Origin: Erythrobacter sp. HKB08
Lineage (GTDB): Bacteria; Pseudomonadota; Alphaproteobacteria; Sphingomonadales; Sphingomonadaceae
Direction: 5' to 3'
NCBI RefSeq assembly: GCF_004114695.1
Contig: NZ_CP035310.1
Span: forward strand, 248,001 to 312,000
Length of the DNA: 64,000 nt
The notes below the pieces were generated by a model that was not told the origin of the DNA, did not search any database, and was given only the letters and a program-made list of their open reading frames with translations. The first letter of the stretch is position 1, and every line of letters begins with the position of its first letter. Shown one piece after another: positions 50,940-59,652 of the stretch. The translations under genes and the position numbers were made by a program.

Positions 50940-52175
50940 ATGTACAATCTGCTTTCCGATCTTTCGGTGATCGAGGTTTCCAGCTTCGTTGCCTCCCCCA
51001 CCATCGGCCTCTACTGCGCGCAGATGGGTGCCGACGTGGTCCGGGTGGACCACAAGGCGGGCGGGCTCGACTACGACCGCTACATGCTGACCAGGGAAGG
51101 GCGCTCGCTCAGCTGGGAGAACCTGAACCGCGCGAAGAAGAGCGTCGCGCTCGACCTGCGCAGCGCGGAAGGGCGCGAGCTGTGCGTCGAACTTGCGCGC
51201 AAGACCGGCACGCTGGTGACCAACCTGCCGGAAAAGAGCTTCCTCAGCCATGACGCGGTGTCCGAGGGGCGCGACGACATGGTGTCCCTGCGCATCATGG
51301 GCTGGCACGACGGGCGCCAGGCGATGGACTTCACGGTCAACGCGGCGAGCGGATACCCGCTGATGTGCGGGCCGGAGGAATGGGACCCGGCGACCGCGCC
51401 GCCGGTCAACCAGGTTCTGCCTGCATGGGACTTCATCACCGGGGCTTACGGCGCCTTCGCGCTGATGGCGGCGGTCCACCACCGCAGCCGCACCGGCGAG
51501 GGTAGCGAGCTGCGCATCCCGCTGGGCGATGTCGCAATCGGGACGATGGCCAATGCCGGTGCGATGGCCGAAATGCTTTATCGCGGCTCGGATCGCGAGC
51601 GGCTCGGCAATGCGATCTGGGGCGCATTCGGACGCGACTTCCGCAGTCGCGACGGCAAGCGCTTCATGGTCGCCGCCCTCACGCCGAAGCAGTGGGACGG
51701 CCTGATTGCCGCCTTCGGGGTGGAGCAGGAAATCGCCGCGCTCGAAGCCGAACTCGGCGTGCGCTTCGCCGATGGGGACACGCCCCGCTTCCAGCATCGC
51801 AAGGCGCTGTTCGCACTGTTCCAGAACGCTTCGGAGCAGCACGATTACGACGATCTCGCCGCCCGCATGGCGCAGCACGGCTGCACGTTCGAGCGCTACC
51901 GTACCATGCACGAAGCGGCTAACGATCCGGTGCTTGTCGCCGAGAACCCGCTGTTCGGCCCCTCGCCGGCCAACCCCAGCGGTTTCGAATATCCCGCCAC
52001 CCGCAGCTTCGCCAAGCGCCACGGCCACGAAGTCGGCGACCCGGCGCCCGCCCCCTATCTCGGCCAGCACAGCGAGGAAGTCCTCGCCGAGCGTCTCGGC
52101 CTGTCCTCCGGCACCATCGGCAAGCTCGTCGATGCCGGAACCGTTGCCCTTTCCGACAAGGATACCCGATCATGA
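50940..52175 (+). CDS. family III (CaiB/BaiF) CoA-transferase
   Basis: A 411-residue enzyme that moves CoA between carboxylic acids. VIEVSSFVASPTIGLYCAQMGADVVRVDHKAGG and LNRAKKSVALDLRSAEGREL are the classical N-terminal CaiB segments; the interlocked-dimer build is inferred. Donor and acceptor are unknown. It starts 9 bp after the dehydrogenase gene and its stop overlaps the thiolase start (ATGA). Its presence means the operon activates its substrate without ATP. Confidence 0.88.
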   Translation: MYNLLSDLSVIEVSSFVASPTIGLYCAQMGADVVRVDHKAGGLDYDRYMLTREGRSLSWENLNRAKKSVALDLRSAEGRELCVELARKTGTLVTNLPEKSFLSHDAVSEGRDDMVSLRIMGWHDGRQAMDFTVNAASGYPLMCGPEEWDPATAPPVNQVLPAWDFITGAYGAFALMAAVHHRSRTGEGSELRIPLGDVAIGTMANAGAMAEMLYRGSDRERLGNAIWGAFGRDFRSRDGKRFMVAALTPKQWDGLIAAFGVEQEIAALEAELGVRFADGDTPRFQHRKALFALFQNASEQHDYDDLAARMAQHGCTFERYRTMHEAANDPVLVAENPLFGPSPANPSGFEYPATRSFAKRHGHEVGDPAPAPYLGQHSEEVLAERLGLSSGTIGKLVDAGTVALSDKDTRS

Positions 52176-53401
52176 CCCTCCGCCGCGTTGCCATCTGCTC
52201 GCCCCTTCGCACTCCCGTCGGCCGCTTCCTCGGAAGCCTCGCCCCGCTCGAAGCGGGCGCGCTGGGTGCGGTGATCCTGAAAGCGCTGGTCGAGCGCAGC
52301 GGCGTCGATCCCGAGCGGGTCGACGACGTGGTCTTCAGCCAGGGCTACGGGAATGGCGAGGCACCTGCGATCGGGCACTGGAGCTGGCTTGCCGCCGGCC
52401 TCCCGCTCGAAGTGCCCGGCTACCAGGTCGACCGGCGCTGCGGCTCGGGCCTGCAAGCGGTCGTTAACGCGGCAATGATGGTCCAGACCGGCGCGGCCGA
52501 CTGTGTCGTTGCAGGCGGTGTCGAGAGCATGTCCAATGTCGAGCACTACACGACCAAGGCCCGCCACGGCGCGCGCATGGGCGACATGGCGCTGTGGGAC
52601 CGCCTGACGCGCGGCCGCCTCATGAGCCAGCCGATCGAGCGTTTCGGGGTCATCACCGGCATGATCGAGACGGCGGAAAACCTCGCCAAGGATTATGACA
52701 TCTCGCGCGAGGCGGCGGACGCCTACGCCGTGCGCTCGCATCGCAATGCCGCGAAGGCGTGGGACGAGGGCAAGTTCGACGCGCAGCTCGTCCCGGTCCC
52801 CGTGCCGCAGCGCAAGGGCGACCCGGTGATGTTCGCGAAGGACGAGGGCTTCCGCGCCGATGCGAGCGAGGAAAGCCTCGGCGCGCTGCGGGCAATCGAC
52901 CTCAAGCACGATCCCGATGCTATCGTCACCGCGGGCAATGCGAGCCAGCAGAACGATGCCGCAGCCGTCTGCCTCGTCGTGGCGGAAGACAAGGTCGAAG
53001 AGCTCGGCCTCACCCCCATGCTGTGGTTCAACGGCTGGGCGGCAGCAGGCTGCGACCCGAGCCGCATGGGCATCGGCCCGGTCCCGGCGGTCGAGCGGCT
53101 GTTCGCGCGCACCGGCATGGGCTGGGACGATATCGAGATGGTCGAACTGAACGAGGCATTCGCGCCGCAGGTTCTCGCCGTACTCAAGGGCTGGGGCTGG
53201 TCCGAGGATGACAGCCGGATGGACATGCTCAACGTCAACGGCTCGGGCATTTCGCTCGGCCACCCGATCGGTGCAACCGGCGGGCGCATCCTTGCCGACA
53301 TGGCGCACGAGATGCACCGGCGCGGGGCACGCTACGGCCTCGAGACCATGTGCATCGGCGGCGGACAGGGGATCGCGGCGATCTTCGAACGGGCCGCCTG
53401 A
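52172..53401 (+). CDS. acetyl-CoA C-acyltransferase (thiolase)
   Basis: A 409-residue thiolase: nucleophile Cys90 in VDRRCGSGLQAVVNAA, MELNEAFAPQ-type NEAFAPQVLAVLKGW, SGISLGHPIGATGGRI (His) and CIGGGQGIAAIFE (second Cys). It cleaves 3-oxoacyl-CoA or works in reverse. It is linked by ATGA to the CoA-transferase gene and by a 1-bp TGATG overlap to the hydratase gene, so it belongs to a catabolic unit, most likely in the cleaving direction. Confidence 0.92.
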   Translation: MTLRRVAICSPLRTPVGRFLGSLAPLEAGALGAVILKALVERSGVDPERVDDVVFSQGYGNGEAPAIGHWSWLAAGLPLEVPGYQVDRRCGSGLQAVVNAAMMVQTGAADCVVAGGVESMSNVEHYTTKARHGARMGDMALWDRLTRGRLMSQPIERFGVITGMIETAENLAKDYDISREAADAYAVRSHRNAAKAWDEGKFDAQLVPVPVPQRKGDPVMFAKDEGFRADASEESLGALRAIDLKHDPDAIVTAGNASQQNDAAAVCLVVAEDKVEELGLTPMLWFNGWAAAGCDPSRMGIGPVPAVERLFARTGMGWDDIEMVELNEAFAPQVLAVLKGWGWSEDDSRMDMLNVNGSGISLGHPIGATGGRILADMAHEMHRRGARYGLETMCIGGGQGIAAIFERAA

Positions 53402-54252
53402 TGGGCGACTGGTCGCAATGGGTCGGGCGCGAGCAGCGCAGCACCGACCGGCTCGACCCGGCGCTCGCCGCGCGCTGGCTCGCGACCTTCGACCTGCCCG
53501 CGCCGCAAGCGCCGATCCTGCCGCAGGGCATCCATTTCTGCCTCTGCACGCCCGAAGCTCCCTCCGCGATGCTCGGCGAGGATGGCCATCCGCTGCGCGA
53601 CGAGACCCCGGCGAGCTTCTTCCCGCCCGTCCCGTTGCCACGCCGGATGTGGGCGGCGAGCGATATCGCGTTCCACGAGCCCATCGGGATCGGCGCGAGC
53701 GTCGAGCGCATCTCGCGCATCGCCTCGGTCACGCCCAAGTCGGGCCGCAGCGGCGAGATGGTCTTCGTCGAGGTCGAGCATGAGACCAGCGCCGACGGCG
53801 AACTCGCTATACGCGAGACGCAGACGCTGGTGTACCGCGAGGCCGCTGCAAGCGACGCGCCCCTCCAGCCGCCCGCGACCGGCGCGCCTTCTTTCGATCC
53901 GAGCGGGTGGGACGCGCACCGCACCCTCACCCCCGATCCGCGCCTGCTGTTCCGCTTTTCGGCGCTGACCTTCAACACGCACCGGATCCATTACGACGCG
54001 CCCTATGCGCGCGATGTCGAGCGCTATCGCGGCCTCGTCGTGCACGGCCCGCTGACGGCCAGCATGCTGCTGCAAATGGCGGCCGAGGAATATGGCGAGC
54101 ATGCGCTCAAGACCTTCCGCTTCCGCGCGGTCAGCCCGGCGATCGCGGACGAGCCGCTGCATCTCGCCCTGCGCGGGACCGGCGAGGGGATCGATCTGGC
54201 CGCCTTCGACGACGACGGGCGGCAAGTGCTTCAGGCAAGTGCCAGCCGCTAG
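53401..54252 (+). CDS. FAS1-like / MaoC-type double-hotdog acyl-CoA hydratase
   Basis: A 283-residue protein with an N-terminal non-catalytic hotdog (FFPPVPLPRRMWAASDIAFHEPIGIG, as in FAS1-like dehydratase or mesaconyl-C4-CoA hydratase proteins) and a C-terminal MaoC-like hotdog with the hydratase Asp/His site in FNTHRIHYDAPYARDVERYRGLVVHGPLTASML. It should hydrate an enoyl-CoA. It completes the four-gene set with dehydrogenase, CoA transferase and thiolase. Mesaconyl/methyl-branched CoA is one candidate substrate by family, not proven here. Confidence 0.83.
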   Translation: MGDWSQWVGREQRSTDRLDPALAARWLATFDLPAPQAPILPQGIHFCLCTPEAPSAMLGEDGHPLRDETPASFFPPVPLPRRMWAASDIAFHEPIGIGASVERISRIASVTPKSGRSGEMVFVEVEHETSADGELAIRETQTLVYREAAASDAPLQPPATGAPSFDPSGWDAHRTLTPDPRLLFRFSALTFNTHRIHYDAPYARDVERYRGLVVHGPLTASMLLQMAAEEYGEHALKTFRFRAVSPAIADEPLHLALRGTGEGIDLAAFDDDGRQVLQASASR

Positions 54253-54255
54253 CCT

Positions 54256-55035
54256 TTAGTCGACCGGATAATCCTCGATCGGCTCGATGACCGCATAGCT
54301 TTCCGCCATCGGCTCATGCCCGAGATCGGGAAATTCGAGCGGTTCGTGCTTCACCTGCGTATCGGGCAGGCGGTCGAGCAGGTCGCGGATCAGCGTCAGC
54401 CGGCCGCGCTTCTGGTCGTTGAAATCGACCAGCGTCCACGGCGCATGGGCGGTGTGCGTCGCTGCCAGCATCTCCTCGCGCGCCTCGGTATAGGCGGCGT
54501 ATTGCTGCCGCGCGGCGAGGTCGATCGGCGAGAGCTTCCAGCGCTTGAGCGGGTCGTCCAGCCTCTCCCGCAAGCGCTCCTCCTGCTTTTCCTGGTCGGT
54601 GGTGAGCCAGTATTTGAACAGCAGTATGCCATCGTCGACCAGCATGCGCTCGAAGCGCGGCGCTTCGACGAGGAAGCTCGTCACCTGCTCCTGGCTCGCG
54701 AAACCCATGACCTTTTCCACGCCTGCACGGTTGTACCAGCTGCGGTCGAACAGCACGATCTCTCCCGCCGCCGGGAGGTGCGGCACGTAGCGCTGGAAAT
54801 ACCACTGGGTGCGCTCGGTATCGCTCGGTTTGGAGAGGGCGACGATGCGGCACTGGCGCGGATTGAGCCGTTCGCTGACCGCGCGGATGGCGCCGCCCTT
54901 GCCTGCCGTATCGCGCCCTTCGAACAGGACGCAGATGCGCGCGCCGGTCGCCTTCGCCCAGCGCGCCATGGAGACGAGCTCTTCCTCGAGCGGCTCCAGC
55001 AAATCCTCGTATTCCGCCCGCTTCAGATCGCCCAA
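54256..55035 (-). CDS. ppk2: polyphosphate kinase 2 (class I PPK2)
   Basis: A kinase of about 259 residues that uses polyphosphate to phosphorylate nucleoside diphosphates (or the reverse). It has Walker A FEGRDTAGKGGAIRA, the lid-region RNPRQ-type LNPRQCRIVALSKPSDTERTQWYFQRY, and Walker B IVLFDRSWYNRAGVEKVMGF. A single kinase domain makes it class I. I take the TTG at 55035, which follows AAGGAGG by 5 bp and gives a start LGDLKRAEYEDLLEPLEEEL; the frame is open to a TTG at 55083 with no such signal. It is divergent from phhA. Confidence 0.9.
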   Translation of the reverse strand: MGDLKRAEYEDLLEPLEEELVSMARWAKATGARICVLFEGRDTAGKGGAIRAVSERLNPRQCRIVALSKPSDTERTQWYFQRYVPHLPAAGEIVLFDRSWYNRAGVEKVMGFASQEQVTSFLVEAPRFERMLVDDGILLFKYWLTTDQEKQEERLRERLDDPLKRWKLSPIDLAARQQYAAYTEAREEMLAATHTAHAPWTLVDFNDQKRGRLTLIRDLLDRLPDTQVKHEPLEFPDLGHEPMAESYAVIEPIEDYPVD

Positions 55036-55082
55036 TCCCGCCTCCTTCGAAACATGCGCGAGTATTTGTCCTCGCGACACCA

Positions 55083-55106
55083 AACTGGTATAGATTGAAA
55101 CCAGTT
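55083..55106 (+). promoter_or_regulatory. inverted-repeat operator abutting the phhA start codon
   Basis: AACTGGT (55083-55089), 10 bases, ACCAGTT (55100-55106) is a perfect 7-bp inverted repeat ending at the base before the phhA ATG. A TATAGAT -10-like hexamer overlaps its left arm and centre, and no Shine-Dalgarno fits, so the mRNA may be near-leaderless and a bound regulator would block the promoter. It lies in the divergent gap with ppk2. Confidence 0.6.
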
Positions 55107-56048
55107 ATGGCCACTCTAGCACAGACCGAACAGGACTTTAGCGTCCTTCCCGAGCTTCCGGCGGATGTCTTCACCGCGCCGCTGAAAAAGCCTGCCCATG
55201 TGGGCGAGGACTGGGTCGAGCCGAAGCAGACCGAATATTCGTCCGAGGACGATGCGATCTGGAACGACCTGTTCGCCCGCCAGATGGATGTGCTGCCCGG
55301 CCGCGCGGCGACCGCCTTCATGGAAGGGCTCGAGAAGCTCGACCTCGGCAAGGGCGGCGTGCCCGAGTTCGGCGCCATGTCGGAAGAGCTGAACAAGATG
55401 ACCGGGTGGAGCGTCATCCCCGTGCCGATGCTCATCCCCGACCACGTGTTTTTCTGGCACCTCGCCAACCGGCGTTTCCCGGCGGGCAATTTTATCCGCA
55501 CGCGCGAGACTTTCGACTACATCCAGGAACCCGACGTCTTCCACGACGTGTTCGGCCACGTGCCGATGCTGACCGACCCGGTGTTTGCCGACTACATGCA
55601 GGAATATGGCAAGGCCGGGTGGAAGGCGATGCGCTACAACCACCTCAAAGCGCTCGGCTCGCTCTATTGGTACACCGTCGAGTTCGGCCTGATCCTCGAG
55701 CACGGCAAGGACTTGCGCGCCTATGGTGCAGGCATCCTGTCAGGCCCGACCGAGGCGGTGTTCTCGGTCGAGGCGGAGAGCCCCAATCGCATCATGCTCA
55801 ACGTCGACCGGGTCATGCGCACCGATTACGTGATCAGCGACCTGCAGCCGACATACTTCGTGATCGAGAGCTTCGAGGATCTCTACCGCCAGACGGTCGA
55901 GCGCGACTTCGACCGGCTTTACCGATCGCTCGGGCCGAGCTTCACCTACGCCAATACGGCGGTGATCGATGTCGACAATGTGCTGAACCGCGGAACGCAG
56001 GAATACCTGCTGCGCGGTGGACGCGGAAGCGGCGCGACGCCGGTTTAG
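55107..56048 (+). CDS. phhA: phenylalanine 4-monooxygenase
   Basis: A 313-residue iron- and tetrahydropterin-dependent enzyme converting phenylalanine to tyrosine. The iron ligands are His146 and His151 in FHDVFGHVPML and Glu192 in YWYTVEFGL. Other family parts are RRFPAGNFIRTRETFDYIQEPD, LSGPTEAVFSVE and the C-terminal RTDYVISDLQPTYFVIESFEDL. Length matches bacterial PhhA without the regulatory ACT domain. ATG 55107 directly follows an inverted repeat. The pterin-4a-carbinolamine dehydratase gene phhB is not next to it. Confidence 0.95.
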   Translation: MATLAQTEQDFSVLPELPADVFTAPLKKPAHVGEDWVEPKQTEYSSEDDAIWNDLFARQMDVLPGRAATAFMEGLEKLDLGKGGVPEFGAMSEELNKMTGWSVIPVPMLIPDHVFFWHLANRRFPAGNFIRTRETFDYIQEPDVFHDVFGHVPMLTDPVFADYMQEYGKAGWKAMRYNHLKALGSLYWYTVEFGLILEHGKDLRAYGAGILSGPTEAVFSVEAESPNRIMLNVDRVMRTDYVISDLQPTYFVIESFEDLYRQTVERDFDRLYRSLGPSFTYANTAVIDVDNVLNRGTQEYLLRGGRGSGATPV

Positions 56049-56323
56049 CGGCGTTTTTGCGGCTGCGGTCGCGCGCGGAACTTGCGCAGGCCGAGCAAGG
56101 TCAGCGCAAGGACGACGATCGATCCGAGCCCGCCGAGCACAAAGCCCGCCGGGCTGATGCCGGTCATCAGGGATCCGTCGTAAATCGCTGCGCCGAGGAT
56201 GACGGCGCTGATGCTGCCGACCGCCAGATTGACGATCAGTTCGACGTGATCGCTGTTCTCGCCGACGATGGACGCCAGCCAGCCGAACAGCGCTCCGACC
56301 GAGAGGAGGAGTACCAAACCCAT
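56045..56323 (-). CDS. GlsB/YeaQ/YmgE-family stress-response membrane protein
   Basis: A 92-residue protein with three hydrophobic spans (about 3-20, 30-50, 58-80) and a basic tail (FRARPQPQKRR). The order GALFGWLASIVGE ... NLAVGSISAVILG ... GFVLGGLGSIVVLALTLLGL fits the transglycosylase-associated/YeaQ group, often induced by general stress. Its TAA stop overlaps the phhA stop in opposite orientation by four bases. Confidence 0.8.
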   Translation of the reverse strand: MGLVLLLSVGALFGWLASIVGENSDHVELIVNLAVGSISAVILGAAIYDGSLMTGISPAGFVLGGLGSIVVLALTLLGLRKFRARPQPQKRR

Positions 56324-56400
56324 TTATCTTACTTCGCTTAATTCCAATCTACATCTGCGGAAATGCGCGAAGCGGGGCCGGGTTCCGGCGAAAGGCGGGT

Positions 56401-57246
56401 TCAGAACAGTGCGAGCAGCGCTACGCCGAGGGCGACGCGGTAGACGACGAAGACCATCATCGAGGCTTTCTTGAGGAAATTCATGAGGAAAGCCATCGTC
56501 GCGAATGCCGCGATAAAGGTCATGACGCCTGCGACCAGCGCTTCGAACGCGAGATCGCCGCCGGCTTCGAAAATCTCCGGAACGATCAATATGCCCGCTC
56601 CCGCCACTGCAGGGATCGACAGGAGGAAGGAGAAGCGCGCCGCTTCGAACCGGCTGTAGCCGAGTGCGCGCGCCGCAGTCATCGTCACGCCCGAGCGGCT
56701 GGTGCCGGGAACGATTGCCAGCGCCTGCGCGATGCCGACGATCAGGCCGTCGCGCCAGCTCATGTCCTCGAAGGTCTTCTCGTTGCCGCCGAAGCGGTCG
56801 GCGAGACCGAGGAGGATGCCGTAGACGATGAGGTTCACGGCAATGAGGTCGGTGAAGCGGATCGAGGACATCAGGTCGTCGTCGACCACGGTAATGTCGA
56901 ACCAGGTCTCGGCGAGCGAGTTGAATGCGCCCATCTTGATCGCGAGACCGAACAGGACGGCAGGAATCGTGCCGAGCACGATCCACCAGAACAGCTTGCG
57001 CTCCGCCGGCGCCTTGCCGATCCCGACCGAGGCGAAGCCGCCGCGCGCCAGCACCACCACGTCCTTGAAGAAATAGACCACGATCGCGAGCAGCGAGCCG
57101 ACGTGCACCGCGACGTCGATCAGCGGGCCCTGGTCGGGGAAATCGGTGATGTAGGGGATGAGGATCAGGTGGCCCGACGAGGAAATCGGCAGGAACTCGG
57201 TAATCCCCTGGACGATCGCGATGAGCAGAAGCTGGAGGAAGGTCAT
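56401..57246 (-). CDS. uppP: undecaprenyl-diphosphatase
   Basis: A 281-residue integral membrane enzyme recycling undecaprenyl pyrophosphate for peptidoglycan synthesis; also known as BacA for bacitracin resistance. Motif 1 QGITEFLPISSSGHLIL and motif 2 ALAIVPGTSRSGVTMTAA are both present in full, with about eight spans. The start MTFLQLLLIAIVQG at 57246 is chosen. Monocistronic by spacing. Confidence 0.95.
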   Translation of the reverse strand: MTFLQLLLIAIVQGITEFLPISSSGHLILIPYITDFPDQGPLIDVAVHVGSLLAIVVYFFKDVVVLARGGFASVGIGKAPAERKLFWWIVLGTIPAVLFGLAIKMGAFNSLAETWFDITVVDDDLMSSIRFTDLIAVNLIVYGILLGLADRFGGNEKTFEDMSWRDGLIVGIAQALAIVPGTSRSGVTMTAARALGYSRFEAARFSFLLSIPAVAGAGILIVPEIFEAGGDLAFEALVAGVMTFIAAFATMAFLMNFLKKASMMVFVVYRVALGVALLALF

Positions 57247-57383
57247 GTAACTGGTGCAATCCCGGCATGCACGGGACCGCAAGCCGCGCGTCCCGTATTC
57301 AGCGCCGCAATCGCACGAGCGGCGCGCAAGTCAAGCCTCGTGAGGCCGGACCGGCGCGCCGCCCGCTTTGCGATAATCGCCCG

Positions 57384-59522
57384 TTACCAGATCGAGACGC
57401 GCTCTTCCGGCGGCAGGTAGAGATCGTCTTCCGGCGTCACGTTGAACGCTTCGTACCAGGCGTCGATGTTACGCACGACGCCGTTGGTGCGATACTCTTC
57501 CGGGCTGTGGCTGTCGGTGCGCAGGCGGTTGCGATAGTTTTCTTCGCGCTGCGTCGAACGCCAGACCTGGGCCCATGCCATGAAGAAGCGCTGGTCGCCG
57601 GTCAGGCCGTCGATCACCTTGTCTTCCTCGCCATTGAGGTGGAGCTTGTAGGCACGGTAGGCGAGGCTGAGCCCGCCGAGGTCGCCGATGTTCTCGCCCA
57701 GCGTGAGGCGACCGTTGACGCAGGTCTCACCTTCGTCGAGCGGGCAATAGGAATTGTACTGCTCGACCAGCTTGTCGCCGCGCTCGTCGAATGCCGCGCG
57801 GTCCTCGTCGGTCCACCAGTTGCGCAGGGCGCCCTCGGCATCGAACTTCGAACCCTGGTCGTCGAAACCATGGCCGATTTCGTGGCCGATCACGCCGCCG
57901 ATCGCGCCATAATTGACTGCCGCATCCGCAGTTGCGCCGAAGAACGGCTGCTGCAGGATGCCCGCCGGGAAGACGATCTCGTTCTTCAGCGGGTTGTAGT
58001 AGGCGTTGACCGTCTGCGGCAGCATGCCCCACTCGGTCCGGTCGATCGGGCCGCCGAGCTTTTCGAGCATGTCGCGCCATGCCCAGTGGGCCGCCGCCAT
58101 GCGATTGCCGAGCGGATCGCCCGCCTTCACATTGAGGCCTTCATAGGTGTCGAGATTGTCGCGGTAGCCGATCTTCGGGTCGAAGCTGTTGAGCTTGGCC
58201 ATCGCCTGCTCCTTCGACGCATCGCCCATCCAGTCGATTTCCTCGAGCGATTCGGCGAGGGCGAGGCGCAGGTTCTTCACCAGCTCGTCCATCGCGGTCT
58301 TGCTCGCCGGCGGGAAGTAGCGCTCGACATAGGACTTGCCGAGCAGCTCGCCCATCAGGCCTTCGGTTTCGCCGATCGCACGCTTCCAGCGCTCGCGCTG
58401 TTCGGGCGTGCCGCGCAGCGTCTGGCCGTAGAAAACGAAGTCGGCCTCGTCGATGTGGCTCGGCAGGACCGAAGCGTTGTTCTCGATGAATTCCTTCACC
58501 GTCCACGCCTTGAGCGTTTCGATCGGGGTCGCCTGCAGCAGGTCGGTCATGCCGGTGAAGCCCTTGCCGATCTTCGACATGAACTCGTCGGTCAGGCCCA
58601 GTTCCTTGGCCTTTTCCTCGCTCGGGCGGATGTTGGTGACGATGAAGCGGTCGGTTTCGCCGAAGCCTGCTGCCTCGATCATGGTTTCGATCGGGAAGTC
58701 GCCGACCAGCTCGCCGAGTTCTTCGGGCGTGTAGGCGTTGTAGATGAGGTCGAGGTTACGGCTCGCCGCACGGTCCCACGAGATCGTGCGGGCGATGTCG
58801 TCCTCGAAGCCGAAGACGGCAGCAGCGGTCGATTCCGGATCCTCGTAGCCCGCTTCGGTGAAGAGGAAGGTCAGGTACTCGCGGTACTTGGCCTTGATTT
58901 CCTCGCCCTTCTCGCTGTCGTCGAGATAGTAGTCGCGGTCGGGCAGGCCGAGGCCGCCGGACGACATGTAGACCGAGTAGCGATCGGTTTCCTTGGCATC
59001 GACATTGACGCCGCCACCGAGCGGCGAAGCATAGCCCGGGGTCGACCACAGCGTGACCAGCGCCTCGAGGTTCTCGGCACCCTGGATGCGGTCGAGATAG
59101 GGCTGCGCCGGAGCGAGGCCGGCAGCATCGATCGCCGCGGTATCGAGGTAAGAGGAATAGACGGCGGCGATGCGCTGCTCGTCATAGGTCAGCTCGGACG
59201 CATCCTTGGCCATCAGCTCGTCGACCAGCGCCTTCACGTCGGAGGTCGACTTTTCGCGCAGCAGGTTGAACGCGCCGAAGCGGCTGAATTCCGCCGGCAG
59301 CGGGTTCGCATCGAGCCACTTCTGGTTGACGTAGCCGAAGAAGTCGTCGCCCGGATCGATGTTGTCCGACAGCAGCTCGGGGTCGACGCCCCAGGTGCCG
59401 AAGCTCATGGTCGGCGTTGCCGGCTCGGCCGCTTCGGTTTCGGTGTGATCGTCGGCAAGCGCCGGCGTCGCCAGTGCGAGGGCAGCAGCGCTGACACCCG
59501 CGGCAAGGATGGTACGGATCAT
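57384..59522 (-). CDS. M13 (neprilysin-like) metallopeptidase, exported
   Basis: A 712-residue zinc endopeptidase. It has a signal peptide (cleavage after ALADD region, about 24), the N-terminal M13 lobe beginning DDFFGYVNQKWLDANPLP, and the catalytic lobe with VIGHEIGHGFDDQGSKFD (zinc His547, His551, catalytic Glu548) and ENIGDLGGLSLAYRAY (zinc Glu). The substrate-binding VNAYYNPLKNEIVFPAGILQ also fits. It acts in the periplasm on short peptides. The ATG at 59522 has GGGAGA 7 bp upstream and a good signal peptide; the longer open frame is discarded. Confidence 0.95.
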   Translation of the reverse strand: MIRTILAAGVSAAALALATPALADDHTETEAAEPATPTMSFGTWGVDPELLSDNIDPGDDFFGYVNQKWLDANPLPAEFSRFGAFNLLREKSTSDVKALVDELMAKDASELTYDEQRIAAVYSSYLDTAAIDAAGLAPAQPYLDRIQGAENLEALVTLWSTPGYASPLGGGVNVDAKETDRYSVYMSSGGLGLPDRDYYLDDSEKGEEIKAKYREYLTFLFTEAGYEDPESTAAAVFGFEDDIARTISWDRAASRNLDLIYNAYTPEELGELVGDFPIETMIEAAGFGETDRFIVTNIRPSEEKAKELGLTDEFMSKIGKGFTGMTDLLQATPIETLKAWTVKEFIENNASVLPSHIDEADFVFYGQTLRGTPEQRERWKRAIGETEGLMGELLGKSYVERYFPPASKTAMDELVKNLRLALAESLEEIDWMGDASKEQAMAKLNSFDPKIGYRDNLDTYEGLNVKAGDPLGNRMAAAHWAWRDMLEKLGGPIDRTEWGMLPQTVNAYYNPLKNEIVFPAGILQQPFFGATADAAVNYGAIGGVIGHEIGHGFDDQGSKFDAEGALRNWWTDEDRAAFDERGDKLVEQYNSYCPLDEGETCVNGRLTLGENIGDLGGLSLAYRAYKLHLNGEEDKVIDGLTGDQRFFMAWAQVWRSTQREENYRNRLRTDSHSPEEYRTNGVVRNIDAWYEAFNVTPEDDLYLPPEERVSIW

Positions 59523-59652
59523 GTATGTTCTCCCGATAAGCCCGCCGCGTGCTGGCAGCGGGCCCGAATTGATGGGTCTTGCATAGAGATTTGCGATTGC
59601 CAACGTCGCCGCTTGTCGGCGGGTTCGCGCGCTTGGTCGAAAAGCGGGCGGC

